Source of the DNA: Mercenaria mercenaria
Lineage: Eukaryota; Mollusca; Bivalvia; Venerida; Veneridae
Length of the DNA stretch: 64,000 bases
Reading direction: 5' to 3'
Assembly: GCF_021730395.1 (NCBI RefSeq)
Contig: NC_069367.1
Span: 3,346,501-3,410,500, forward strand
Shown here: positions 11,292 to 23,866 of the stretch, piece by piece
How the letters are laid out: each line of letters opens with the position of its first letter
Position numbering within the stretch: position 1 is the first letter of the stretch
Translations under genes and position numbers: made by a program
The notes under the pieces: model-generated
Database searches by the model: none
What the model saw: only the letters and a program-made list of their open reading frames with translations
What the model was told of the DNA's origin: nothing

Positions 11292-14200
11292 GAATGAATT
11301 TAGCTGAAGTGAGCAGACTCTGTCTTGAAACAATTCAATTTTTAAGTTGGTCAAATCTGTTATCCGACGACTTGCTACGGTCTGACACATTGCCTTTTCA
11401 AAAAGGCGAGTATTAGTATCATCGCTGCGCCCACTTTCATGGGCTTACAAGTTGAAGAAATCGTGATACAGTAGCACCACTTAGTCAAAGCGAGCTTGAA
11501 ACACTTCTCAGCTTGGGCGACCTGTGGGTTTCCACGTTGATAATTCGTGTTTTGTCAGACGAAATTATACCGAATACATGTGTATCTATGCATACATATA
11601 GTATCTTATATTGTACATTTGCTGAAGGAAGATTATCCGTGAGGGAATATTATTTAGAAAACATACATGTCTTTGATTCTCACGGCAGGTCACATTGCAA
11701 ACAATATCGAATGAATTTTAACTGAATGTTCTTTCATTTTTGTTCACTCTCGTATTGTACAGTAAGCATGTTTTAGTATATTTTGTTCTTGATATAACGA
11801 TGAACTGTACCTGTTCAAGTTATATCAATAGCACACTCCCGTGTTCTATAAATAGAACATACAGCAGGTATACCATAATGCAATGCGCGAATTGCGGACA
11901 AGGGAGCGTTTACGAATCATTTACAATCTAAGTAAGCTTCGAAAGGAATTTAAAAATGTAACATGCCACCTGTATAAAATTGTCGCACCTGTTAACAGAA
12001 TAAATAAAAGAGATGAAACAATAACTAATTAAAGAAATATATTGGAACGAATGTAGGAAATATACAAAATATACAGACATATTGTTTTAACAAGACGATT
12101 CAAACAAGGTACTGTTATATAAGAAATGTTTCTTATCAAATTTCACACCATTTTCATCTCTATTTCCAAGAAAGATGTAATACCAAACATATTGCCAAGT
12201 TTCATTGTGAAATTTCGAGATTTTGGAGAAATATAGACATTTAATAGAAGCCACCCCCTACCCATTTACAGGGCTAATTTTTGGCCTTATGGACCTTTTA
12301 TTGTATATTTTGGTAAAAGTTTCACTTTTTTGCATCATTTTTCACTGGGATTCTGAAATATCATTCATTCCGTCATGAATAAGACCCAGAAGGATGCATT
12401 TTGTGCATTTTCTGACATTCTGGAGACAAAGTATTGGCTTTTAAATCCCAGAAATCGCTGCTGAAATAGACGCATGTACATAAAATAAGGTCAAAATTCA
12501 AAAAATTTCAAATTTCATTATTATTTTGCATTGGAAACACTCTTTTATATCATATACAACCGATTTATGGCTATAAAGACTAATTAGGATGTGTTTCGAG
12601 AATAGTCTTATTTCAGCTCTTATAGGTTAAAGGTCAGTAATTCAAATCCTTCTTTGTTTCATATAAAAAACGACAACTTCATGTCGTCTTTACGTATCTT
12701 TAGAGAACATCACTTTTTCCTGCACCAATTTTTCATGAAAGTTCTATCACAAATTAACGAAAAAATGAAAAGAAAATAGGGGGTTGAATAGTTCCTAGTG
12801 AAATGCCAGTCAGTTGTGGTCTGCTACCCTAAAAATGGCGCATATTTGCTCTCCTCCGCGCAATAAACACCTACTTCCGGTTTCGATCTGCAAAACTTGC
12901 CATGTGGGTTGTATGAACATGAAAACCGTCTCATTTCATGCAGAATGTATTCTAGTAGCGAAAAAGTGTGATTAAAGCACTCGTTCTACAGGAATTTGCG
13001 CAGAAAATGGGAAAATTAGGATCTATTTATTATGGACTTCTTTCGACTACACCACGGAAGCACAATTTCGGCCGAATTACTGACCTTATTCCTATAAAAA
13101 GTATGTTGCATGCACATTACCCCATATTCTGCAATACTACTACTAAAATTTTGCATTACAATATTTTGCGAATTCGACACGCCGAAGTACTGTTCCGTTC
13201 ATAAATCATCTCACTAAATTTGCGCTAATTAGTGTTAATTGGCAGTATCAACGCCTGAGGAAATCCATATCACTGCTGATTATCGATTTTCTATAAATAG
13301 CCTAATCAACACGCGGTCATATTTTTGCGTGCTTGAAACGAAAACGAGACAATGCAGTCGAATATTCAGTAACATTCTTAGATCATTAGGGTTGCATTAA
13401 TATAATATCTTACAATTTGATAGCTATGACGAAATTTAAGTTTGTTCTGACATATTTGAAAAGTATTACAACTTGCTGGAAAAGCTATCAGCAGTACAAA
13501 CTGGTATTGTCTTTGGACCGGAAATGTTTGGAAACTTTTCCGTTGAAATTCCGTTTCTATTTTTAGCCGCGGATTATTGCTATCAGAAGTCATTGTTCTT
13601 TATCAAATAAAGCCTTAAATTTCGGAAGTTATACATGTGACACTGCGGTTAGGAAACATTTTTGAATTGTCAGTCAGGATTCCCAGGCTAGGTTTCTATA
13701 TACATAAGCTACCTTTATCAACGTTATAAGCTACGTGACCTCTGGGGCAGTACTGTGCAATAGCTAATCAATATCATCGCTCCAGTTCAGGTGACATTAG
13801 GTCATCGTTTATTCACGTGACCATAAATTTGCATATTTGTATTCATACACGTTGTTGTTTTAATTAAAACGTTTACCTCAGTTTGTATTGATTTTAGTCG
13901 CCGAATATACATTAAAAATGGTATTAAGGCATATATTGTAGCTTTTCAAATTGTGCACGTTGTGTAGATAATTGTTTACCTAGAAAGCTTGGAACTATTT
14001 TTGGATGTGTTGTTAGGATGGTCTTAAGAACTGACAAGATTTTTCAAACGGAGTATTCTTTTTGACACTGGTGGCAGCTAGCAGCCACCAATAAATATGT
14101 GCATGTATCGATTTTCCTAGCTCCATGTAAACGGCCGGGTCTAAAACTTTACCTGAGGTTACGGAAGTCAGACGAATTGGAAACGGTCATCCATCCATCC

Positions 14201-14597
14201 AGCTTCAGCTCAAATTTGCGGAAAAAGTAAACGGTCATGAGACACTTTTCTTCCCACCATTATTTTCGTCTGGCCACATGCTTTAAAAATATGCATGTGT
14301 TTTAGGTCAGTCATTTGCAGATAATACGATACAGGTCGCGCAAGGTGTGCATTTTGGGCCATTTTGGTGTAAAAATTTAGTGTCCTGAAACCTGCGTTTT
14401 ACTCGTTTTTATCACAGAAGCAACAGAATCGGCAGACTGAAAAGGTCACACATTGAAGTGCTATGTCTGTGCAAGACATTCGCTCAAAAATCGCCTTGAA
14501 TTAATCGAAATTGGATTTTTTTATGATTTTTTTCGCACTGGTACGAGCGCAGAGTTGTGGAGTTTTCAAATATACTGTCCCTTGCCCCCATAATATC
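11292..14597. other. Gene-free region, unclassified
   Basis: No recognisable coding domain. Around 12,100-12,900 and 14,320-14,560 the sequence has the drawn-out, stop-rich look of old interspersed repeats, but I found no matching copy or termini within the window. Frames of 60-80 codons here carry no family motifs. Confidence 0.4.
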
Positions 14598-14645
14598 AGT
14601 CAGGACTAATAAACAGGCATGGAAATCTACAGCCGTGACGTAAGC
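14598..14645 (+). repeat. Stray monomer of the 54-bp minisatellite family
   Basis: CAGGACTAATAAACAGGC followed by ATCTACAGCC and GACGTAAGC matches one unit of the 2690-3165 type. It is isolated, more than 4 kb from the main array. Confidence 0.55.
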
Positions 14646-15196
14646 TAAGGGAGAAGGTTATGAATTTAACGTTAGATAGGGAATTTCCGAAGCTGTATAC
14701 TATTTTCACCTGGATATTTTCTATCCTTAGTCGATTTTGTTTTAGTATAAATATGTTATTTTCTTTATCAAATGTGAACAAAATAGCTAAATTACGCCAA
14801 AAAGCCAACAAAGGTGCATACAGGAAAGGGTTAACGATGTTTCAAAGAAATAAAAGTAGTTTTGAAATAAGTTTTTCAGTTTGATAATAGTTTAATTTCA
14901 GTTTGATATCAAAATATTTTGTCATCGATATGGGAGAAATTCCATATCTCCACTTGAAGATAAAAAGTCTGCATATAACATGTTTGCGGATAAAAAAATC
15001 CAAAAAAAGAACAAAAACAACAACAAAAAAAAAACAAACAACAAAACGATACTTCATGGCAAACTCCGGATGTGCGATTGGGCCAGACTTCATTATATAC
15101 ATGTACGACGTTATCTAGGGAATTCCCCAGACATATTATGTGTGAATACTACAAATGCTTCAAGACACGAATAGTACTGTACGTAAGACAGCCAAT
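14646..15196. other. Spacer with an A-rich stretch
   Basis: Unique-looking AT-rich DNA. A run of A with scattered C at about 14995-15050 might be a decayed retroposon tail. No gene is seen. Confidence 0.4.
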
Positions 15197-16046
15197 GCTC
15201 GACTATTCGAATTATTGTACCAGAAGCAAGAAAATGTTACCCTAAATGTTATCCTAAATGTTAAAATATCTATTGAGTTCCAATCCAGTATCTGCATTAC
15301 TTTTTGCAAAACTTTCCCCAGAAGTTTTATGTTCAAAAGGGGACATAATTTGACCAAAATGCATGTCAGAATTATGGCACTTGATGCAACCAACTAGTAT
15401 TATAACCCCAAAGGCACAAGTGAAGTTTCAATTTAATATCTGCTTCAGATAGTAACTTGTATGTAAAACTTTTAACCAGGATTTTCTAAGTCTAAAAGGG
15501 GGCATAATTTGCCCAAAATACATTTCAGAGTTATGAGACTTTACCCAGTGAGGTTGGTAATTGGTCTAGAAAAAGAGAACAATATGTTTCAAATCTATAT
15601 GCCTTCTAGTAATAGCTGTATGTACTTGCACGCAAAACTTTAAAGAGGATTTTCTAAGTCCTAAAGGGGGCAGAATTTGGCCAAAATGCAGGTCAGTGTT
15701 ATGGGACTTGATGCTATAAACTAGTTCTATAATCCCGAAGACACATGTGAAGTTTCAATTCGATATCTGCATTAGTTTCGGAGACAGTAACTTGCATGTA
15801 AAACTATAACCAGGATTTTCTAAGTCTAAAAGGGGGCTTAATTTGCTCAAAATAAATGTCAGAGTTATGGAACTTGACCCGGTGAGGTTGGTAATTGACT
15901 CAGAAAAAGGAAAAAGTAAGTTTTCAAGCTATATGCCTTTAAATTATAACTGTAAGTACTTGCATGCAAAACTTTAACCAAGGTGTGACGCCGACGCCGA
16001 CGCCAGGGTGATTTGAATAGTTAGACTATTCTTCGAATAGTCGAGC
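15197..16046 (+). mobile_element. Helentron-like (HINE-type) non-autonomous element with internal tandem repeats
   Basis: The left end GCTCGACTATTCGAA (15197-15211) is the exact inverse of TTCGAATAGTCGAGC (16032-16046). The right end also folds on itself as GACTATTC, TTC, GAATAGTC (16024-16042), so one arm of the 3' hairpin pairs with the left end. Between them are about four diverged units of 150-200 bp with AAGTTTCAATT, ACTTTAACCAGGATTTTC and GGGGGCATAATTT in order. A GCCGAC triplet run (15984-16006) precedes the right end. Subterminal inverted repeats, a 3' hairpin and a tandem core are the layout known for Helentron-associated elements and the bivalve 'pearl' type. No protein is encoded. 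Confidence 0.7.
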
Positions 16047-16569
16047 TAAAAATACTAATTCTATGGATTATCAGCAAATAGTAAAACTATTTGGGCTTCC
16101 GACTCCCGAATGTCTGATAGTGCACACTGTACATAATACATTAACAGCCCAAATAAAAGCTTTGCGCGGCTGAGGCATATCAAATTTCAATAAATCTTGT
16201 GACCCAAAGACGGAACATTCTGGTAATAGCGCTGGATTGGTTACGTCACGCTATCATGTGAAAAACGTGCATTTTCCTGAAACTGTTTGTGAAAAAGCGT
16301 GTGTTGTAACAGGGCATTAAATCACTGTATGAATTAAATACTTCAAATTGCTACAGTGTCCTTACAACTTCGATATTAAGAACAATGAGTTGTTTAGAAT
16401 GTGCTTGAATTACATATTTTGTTAAATGTTATTTTTATATGTGAAGAATGAGATATAACTCAATTCAGAATTAATGCAACCTCGTGTGCGTTATAAGGCG
16501 TGTATTAATCACATTGAGATATCTTGCAAATCCGTGTATTGCCCTATTTCTACGATTCTAACGTGTTAT

Positions 16570-17008
16570 TAACGAGGCACCACTAAATAACTGTATTGTT
16601 TTGTATTTCCATGATGGTAATTATAGATGCTTTGCATGAAGAAAATGAGAAATAACAAGTATCTAGTTACAAATTGACAGTGACATATATTAAGCCAAGA
16701 CAATGTGTGTAATGTCTTAACATTTTATTGAACAACTGTAGCAATATGTACAGAAATCAGTGTATTTAGATGAATTTCAATCGCATTTTGTTTCTACAAT
16801 GTAAGTTAGTTATTCATCTATATTTTTGAAAAGAGATTGACTGAATCAGTTTGCAAATAAAGTTGTTAAAACACATTTATTCAGGAAAGGTGTAAATTGT
16901 TCACCTGAAAACTTGTATATAGCTGTATATTACCTGTATTTAAAGATCGATTTTCATGGAGATTTTATGGGTGAAAAAAGTAGGTCACTAGGTCGTTGTG
17001 GGTCTATC
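16570..17008 (+). mobile_element. 435-bp TTAA-type MITE, copy 1
   Basis: Starts with GAGGCACCACTAAATAACTG and ends with AGGTCGTTGTGGGTCT. It aligns throughout with copies at 21945-22383 and 61511-62469. The termini are imperfect inverted repeats (AGAGGCACCACAA against AGACCCATCACAA, read best in copy 3). No coding capacity. A piggyBac-like origin is inferred from the TTAA flanks of copy 3. Confidence 0.75.
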
Positions 17009-17454
17009 TACATCTTGACGATATTCATCAACTATTTCGTGTATTTTTGTGGCTTTCTTTTCCAGCATGCCGATTTAAACGTGGAGGCTTTGACGTAATA
17101 ACTGAGAAGTACGAACTGATGTTTTTGCATAATGATACACAGTTTCAGTCTGTTTTTGTCTGATAGGAAAAAAAATATTGATAGAATATCGCAGACTTAC
17201 ATGGTAGTAAAATCATAACTCGTAACAATTCGTAGCATAAAACTGTTCCCTGATTTCTCTATATATTGGGTAATACATAGAGGATATTTGTTTGTTTCAA
17301 CGTAAGGTGCAATATATTTCACCGAGTGGACACCATTATGCATATGCAATATTTTCATGTATTCTTTTTTAAATGTAAATAACACACGTTAAAAATATTT
17401 CGGTCCTACATGTAAAACAAACAAATGTTCCTTACACTTTCATTTATAGACTAC
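17009..17454. other. AT-rich spacer
   Basis: No gene, RNA or repeat boundary recognised. Confidence 0.4.
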
Positions 17455-18200
17455 ATTTACCCATTTTTGGCGCCCTCACCCAATGAGTGGTAGGGGCATA
17501 TAGATTTGGTCTTGTCCGTGCGTTCGTCCGAAGTTCATGATGCACCTAGATCAAAAAGTATTTTATATAAATTGATGAAACCTTGCATGAGTCTTTATCA
17601 TGATATGAACTTGCGCAACTCCTATTTTTCGTCTGACTTCATCCCCTATTTCTAGAGTTATGACCCCTGAAATAGTCAAAAATGCACATTTTCACCTTGT
17701 GAAACGCCTAGCTCAAAAAGTAGTTCATATAAATTGATCAAACCTCGCATGAATCTTTATCATGAGATGAGCTTGCGCACCTCTTATTTAATGTCTGCCT
17801 CTGCTCCTACTTCCAGAGTTATTGCCCCTGAAATAGTCAAAAATGCACCTTTTACCTTGTGACGCATCTAGCTCAAAAAGTATATGATATAAATGAATGA
17901 AAACTTGCATGAGTTTTTATCATGATATAAACTTGTGCATCTCTTATTTTTTGGCTGGCTCCATCCCCTATTTTTAATGTTATGTTATGTTATAGTCAAA
18001 AATGCACATTTTCACCTAATAATGTGCCTAGCTCAGAAAGTATTTGATGTAAATTCATGAAACCTTGCTTGAGTCTTTAGCATGATGTGACATTGCACAC
18101 TTGGCATTCGTTTAGGGAATAGTTAATTTGTTAATTTAGCGCTTATTACAGAGTTATGACCCTTAAAATAGTCAAAACAGTGGATTTTTTTGTTTTTGAT
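17455..18200 (+). repeat. Composite repeat: GTCC-rich head plus four ~161-bp tandem units
   Basis: The head (about 17470-17530) reads GAGTGGTAGGGGCATATAG then a GTCCGTGCGTTCGTCCG-like tract. Four units follow, starting near 17541, 17705, 17865 and 18026, each with CTAGCTCAAAAAGTA, ATAAATT, AACCTTGCATGAGTC and TTATGACCCCTGAAATAGTC pieces. This is the common bivalve layout of a head, a tandem core and a tail. No coding frame is conserved between units. Confidence 0.75.
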
Positions 18201-20242
18201 ACTCAACGCTAAAAAACAATATGACCTGGAATAATGAATCCTTTTCATAATATTTGTTGAGGCTATACTCCCTTAAGACTACAAACATTACTGTCCCTTA
18301 TTTGTGATAAATATATCAGTTGGGGTACAATCTGTATCCTGCAGACACATTCTAGCTTAATTTCATAACAGTGAAAACTACATTTGATATTTGTACTGTG
18401 GAAATACCAAATATATATTAAATTTTCACTGTAATCGATAATTCACTGAAAATCATGCAAGAAAGTACATGTATTTCTCTGACTGTATCAGTGTTAACAT
18501 GAAAGAAGGTTATATTATTAAATCAGTATGGCATTATTAGATAAGCCTTTTATCACATGACATCCAAAAGAAATGTTCGAATATTTTCTTAACGTTAGCT
18601 CATTTAAATGTTCCAAATAGGAAGAGACAGCATGGAAAGCAAATAAATAAATGAACTTTTTCTAAAATTCTGCTTCAAACTTCAAGTTATTGTCAACTAA
18701 ACGATCTTACTAAGTCAATGAATAATGATACCACTGATTTTTATATCAGAAATAAATATTATGCCGTCGTTTTTGTTCAGTATTGATGCTGAATAGTGAT
18801 TACAATTGAATGAAATACATGTATCCTGGATGTACCAATTACCGGTGTATTAATGATTGATATTCCACAATACATGACATTTGATTCATATGCTTACTAA
18901 AATTAAACTCACTTTCAAGAAAAAAGTATTTTCTTTTCATTAAAAGTTAATTTTATTCACCTGGGAACAGAATTATCGTCAATAATAGGTCATGTTTTGA
19001 CCTACCATGGTCGCCATCTTGGATGTTTACAGTTACCTATTACCGGTGGAATTGTGGGAAATAATGCTACTGCATTAAACTTCCATCCAGAAACACAAAA
19101 ATAACAAGTAAACACAGCTTAAAGTTCTGGCTACTGGATTATTTAATCTGCTGTGGAGAAGAACAGTATATTATAACATATAACATGAATAAAATTAAAT
19201 GAATAATATCACAAACAGCACTTTGTCCCTTTTTTGTCAAAATCACAGATAAACCAGAATTATCACATTCAGTGGTGATTTAAAGAACTCATCATGACTC
19301 CTTAAAAACTTCACAGCACAGCAGTATTTCAGGTGTGTCCAATGACCACACTTATCACACTTTAGCTTGTAACTGTAATGAAATAAACAAAAAAACTTAC
19401 CACATGCATAACATGCACACAATATTGAATAAAATTTGATTTCTCAGTTCTTAACAATGAAAAGTCGGAAGTTTAGTCCAGTAGTATTGTTCATCAAAAA
19501 GGGCGCCAAAAAGCGCATGTGTGAGGCAGTGCTTGATGACGTCATTTACAAGAGGAAACTCCTTCTGTCACTTATTTTCTTGGGAATAATTCATAATTCA
19601 TCGAGTGTTATTGAAGTTTATCAGTAAAGTACACTGGAAAAACATATTTTCTATCAAATCATATAGAATAAATAAATAGCTTACCCTTAGGAAGGACATA
19701 TTTCACGGAAGATACACTTGACGAATAGTCGTGTAATTTTGTAAACAAAGGATTCCGGAAGTGCTCTTCAGGAAGTAAATATTCGAGATTTTCGGATTGC
19801 ACCGGTAATAGGTAGCCACCGGTAATAAGTGATGTGGGGATAATAAATGGCATAATTTGAAATGCAAATAATGTATTTTAGATACAGTTATACTGCTAAA
19901 CGTAGACGTCGTCAGCCGAGTCTCCGTTTCAGTGAAATATTATAAAAATAGTTGCATGTGAAATATTTTAAAATGATAACCAGGATACATGTATATATGA
20001 TAAAATATGCATAGTAGGTCATATTTTTAAAGGAGATGTTTTGCCTATTTGCAGCCGTTCAGAGAATGTTTCCGATAGGCCTATGATTGTGACCAATATG
20101 TCGGAAAAACAGGCAGTTGTTTTTGTTTGGAATGCAGACAAAAATGCAATATTGAACATTGTCTATATAAATATATCGTAAAAATAACTCTAATCCAAGG
20201 CCTGATATGCGATGTCAAGTTTGTTTCTCATTCTATAGGAGG
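18201..20242. other. Gene-free region with dispersed ACCGGT inverted motifs
   Basis: TACCTATTACCGGTG near 19034 is answered exactly by CACCGGTAATAGGTA near 19801, about 780 bp away, and shorter ATTACCGGTG/CACCGGTAAT motifs lie near 18838 and 19818. This may mark an old terminal-inverted element, but the sequence outside the motifs does not pair and no duplication is clear. No gene is seen. Confidence 0.4.
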
Positions 20243-20769
20243 GATCGTGTTTGTATATAAATCCCTTGGTTTTTGTATTTTTAGAACGGATAAGAAAATA
20301 TCGGGTGGGCAGACGACGAGCGTCCATGTTTATTTTGTAAACAGTGATTTTTTTCTAACGGCTTAAACTTTCTTAAAACACAAATGATGTCAATATTTTT
20401 TTATCATTGGCAAGGATATAAAACAAACAATTTATTGATTACTTTTAATTATCATTTCGAAATAAAATGGATTTATTATGAATGCTTAAGTGTTTGAGTG
20501 TTTTTTCTAAAAGTTTGGAGCATTGCTACGCCGCTATTAAAATCATATGTCATTTAAAATGGTTATTCATTTTAAAAAGATATTTAAATGAGAAAATATG
20601 AAAATCGTAAGCATTTCAAAACTTTTTGAATTTTTAAAATCCATAAATGAGCGAAAAAGTTATCAAAAATTAAAAATTCCGATCCCATACACAAATGATG
20701 TAAAAACATTTGTTTTGCCACCAGATAAACAGGTGTTAATGCGTGACGTCACGGCGATCTCTCCTATAC
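20243..20769 (+). repeat. 527-bp interspersed repeat, copy 1
   Basis: From GATCGTGTTTG to GCGATCTCTCCTATAC this aligns almost base for base with 54880-55405, including the stretch around TTTTTAGAAC, ATTACTTTTAATTATCATTT and GCGTGACGTCACGG. The second copy lies inside the 2.4-kb insertion downstream of TRIM copy 2. No protein is shared; a frame in copy 1 is not kept in copy 2. Confidence 0.8.
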
Positions 20770-21944
20770 ATGCAAATGTTAAGTAATGTCACCCTTTAAG
20801 GTGCACGAGAAAATGAAAGTATGACTTTTTCTACCGAAATCTATGTTCGCCAAGAATACCTGAACAATGAACAGTGTTTTTATTTAGAATTGGCTCCCTT
20901 GGTATCTAAACATTTTCAAGAATGTTTTAGCGACAGGAACACGATTTCTCTTTTTTGTTAATCTGTTATGAGCTTCGAAATCCACCTACATGCAAACTGT
21001 CGCACGCTCAGTTTTTCTTTCAGTTTTCGGAGCATATTATTATCAAACATATACTATATAGGGCTTATTTTACTGATGACATACCAACATTCTGTAACAG
21101 TTAGTTAGTGACATCAATTTTTTCAGCCTCTTCCCGGCAAACAGTATCGGAAGCATTCCCCCATCCCCAAAAATCTATTGTACGATGTTTTCTTCAATGC
21201 CTTATCACCATACGTTTATATAATTTCATGTAATGTTTTCCTTTTAATTCTAACTTTTTGTCTTTAAAACTGAGAAAATGTTTCAGAGACAGCACTTTTT
21301 CAGTGATGGGTGGGAGATTTGAGAAAATACACTCCTGATTCTATTATAGAATTTCTGGTGTAAGTTTAGCTTTACATGTGACTGACAACTTCTCTTTACA
21401 ACCCAATTACCTTAAGAGACATAATCCAGGATGAAATTTCATACGTTAGTAAATGTAAACATTCATAAAAGTGTTTCTATGAGTTTCATGCAGTATTGAG
21501 AACAGTAAAACCCACAACTTTATAAAAAGCCGTTAACTGCGTAAGTTACATGTTAATAGGAAATTGTACAGAGAAATAATCAGCTTAGTCTTGTATGTAT
21601 ACAAGTCAGTTTCTTTCTTCTTTTTTGTTGGTGTCTTGGTGTATTTTCACTGAAGTACTACCATTTACATATTATACTGATAATATTTTCGATTCATCTT
21701 GGCTGATACATGTACATCATCAGTACAAACAGTGATATGTAATCAGTGTATACGGCACTTTATATTTATGTACCTAAACTTACAATTTCATAAAAGCTTT
21801 TAAAAACTGATATAATGCCGTCCGTGTCAAATCCTGACAAATCCATGTTATGAAAGGATGTGTTTTAACTATTTATTAGACTCACATAATTGACCTCAGA
21901 ATGAGACTAAAATTATTTCTATAAATGTGCACGGGTTTTTCATC
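20770..21944. other. Gene-free spacer
   Basis: AT-rich, with no coding domain or bounded repeat seen. Confidence 0.4.
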
Positions 21945-22383
21945 AAAGAGGCACCACAAAATAACTGTATTCTTTTGTATTTCCATGATGGTAATTATAC
22001 ATGATTTGCATGACACAATTGAGTATTTAGTTACAAATCGACAGTGACATATATCAGGCCAAGACAATGTGTTTTATGTCTTAATATTTCATTGAATTAA
22101 TATAGCAATATGTACAGAAATCAGGAAATTTAGTTAAATTTCAATCACATTTTGTTTCTAGATTGTAAGATAGTTATTCATCTATGTTCTTAAAACTATG
22201 CTGAAAAGATATTGACTGAATAAGTTTGCCGATGAAGTTGTAAAAACACATTTATTCAGGAAGGGTTAAATTCTCCACCTGAAAACTTGTAGCATAGCTG
22301 TAAATTACCTGTTTTATAAGAAGGATTTTCATGAAGTTTTTGCGGTTAAAAAATGTAGGTCACTAGGTCATAGTGGGTCTTTA
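21945..22383 (+). mobile_element. 435-bp TTAA-type MITE, copy 2
   Basis: From AAAGAGGCACCACAAAATA to CATAGTGGGTCTTTA. Full-length relative to copy 1 at 16570-17008, with dispersed substitutions and small indels. Non-coding. Confidence 0.75.
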
Positions 22384-22435
22384 TTCTTTATTTGCTAACA
22401 AACACATTTACAGGTACGTATCAAGTCACACCTCA

Positions 22436-22466
22436 GGGGGTAGGGGGTGGAGGGTGGGGGAGGGGG
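22436..22466 (+). other. G-quadruplex-type G-run cluster
   Basis: Five G-runs (5, 5, 3, 5 and 5 Gs) separated by one to four bases fit the G3+N1-7 rule for intramolecular quadruplexes. It sits between MITE copy 2 and the SINE at 22567. Confidence 0.7.
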
Positions 22467-22566
22467 TGACAAATTAAGTTAAATCCGCATTTAAATAAAA
22501 TATATTATAGTACGTTTTTCTATATTACACATAATGCATATAAAATATTACTATAAAGCATGGAGG

Positions 22567-22835
22567 GGGCCTCCGTGGCCGAGTGGTTAGAGTCGTTGAC
22601 TTCAAACCATTTGCCCCTCATCGATGTGGGTTCGAAACCTCATTTGAGGCGTAGAATTCTTCACGTGAGGAAGCCATCCAGCTGACTTACGGAAGGTCGG
22701 TGGTTCTACCCAAGTGCCCGCTCGTGATGAAACTGTGCACGGAGTGGCACCTGGGGTCTTCCTCCACCATTAAAGCTGGAAAGTCGCCATATGACCTAAA
22801 ATTGTGTCGGTGCGACGTTAACGTTTAGATCCAGG
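22567..22835 (+). mobile_element. tRNA-headed SINE (Ser/Leu-like head)
   Basis: The head contains an A-box-like TGGCCGAGTGGTTAGAG and a B box GGGTTCGAAACC about 45 bp later, as in tRNA-Ser or tRNA-Leu. A body of about 180 bp follows and ends near GTGTCGGTGCGACGTTAA, with no long A tail. The head does not fold into a perfect cloverleaf, so this is a retroposon and not a tRNA gene. Confidence 0.75.
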
Positions 22836-23866
22836 CCTTTTGAATGAAAACTGAATGTGACCAAATTACACACAGAAACAATTGTTTTCTTAAAAATTTA
22901 TACATAATATAAATGTATTATAATACTTTGCAAAAAAAGTGTCAACACACATCCACTTCGTTTGGTATAAAAGGGTCCTAAGAAGGGGCTACATTTCTGG
23001 ACAGTTCAGCATGTTGAATATCTTACCATGTTGGAAGAAATGATAAACATGTTAATTTTGAAGCATTTGAAATATAGTGCGAGCGGTTAAATTACATAAA
23101 TCGACGTCTATCATAGATTTCAGAAAATTCCACGTTCGTTGATTTTTCTCATGGAGGCCGCCATGTTTTCAAGGACAGAGAACTCAGGTTTGCATATAAT
23201 ATGCTTTTTTAACTTAAAAGAAATCGAAGAAAGATCTGTGTTAGAAGTCAACTTTAATGGAATAACAAATAAATACTCTTTCTTTTCTTGAAAACCTATG
23301 TATAAATAGAATTTTTAACTATGATAAAATAGGATCTATCCGAACCCGTAATTAACCTGTTACCATTCAACTTCAAAATCATATTAATACGCAAAATTAA
23401 AGCACGCTTTACAACTTTCATTATATGGTCATATTACTAATTTACACATTTAGTAATTATTAATGTAAGAAATAAATATGAAAATATATGTAAAATAAAA
23501 TAACGCTTTTGTAATTCTAGAACTATTTATAGCGCATTCGTTTCCTGTTGCAGATGTCCTTCGGTCAAATCATAACACGAAAATGTTAACGAGAATAATT
23601 GAGGAGTAAATGCTGTCATTTGTCGTGGATTGCCTGAGAACATTCCGGAAATTGACGTCCTACGTGTATAGTCTTACATGCTTTATACGATCAGGTAAGA
23701 ACTTTTATGAAAAGCCGCTCAATATTCATTGTTTTGATTCTGCTGGTAAGTATGTCATGCACGATTTTAAATGGCGTTGTAAACAATACATAAAGTATGG
23801 TGGTCAAAATCTGACACGTAGATAAATGTTTTGAATTTATCAATTGAGACTGTTTATTAGTAAAAT
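22836..23866. other. Upstream region of the MULE-YqaJ locus
   Basis: No convincing coding exon. A possible short 5' exon is the GCCGCCATG context at about 23157-23190, followed by a GT, and an acceptor-like TTCCTGTTGCAG lies at about 23543-23553. Neither can be proved from sequence. I saw no terminal inverted repeat matching anything downstream of 35009. Confidence 0.35.

Noticed and set aside
19034-19816. A transposon bounded by TACCTATTACCGGTG inverted repeats
   Set aside because: Only the 15-bp motif pairs; no target duplication or second copy was found, so it was kept only as a note in the spacer entry.
22567-22650. tRNA-Ser/Leu gene
   Set aside because: No good cloverleaf, and a SINE body follows directly.
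23610-23825. 71-codon frame just upstream of the transposase
   Set aside because: It ends 40 bp before the transposase ATG, has no recognisable motif and no splice site that would join it in frame.
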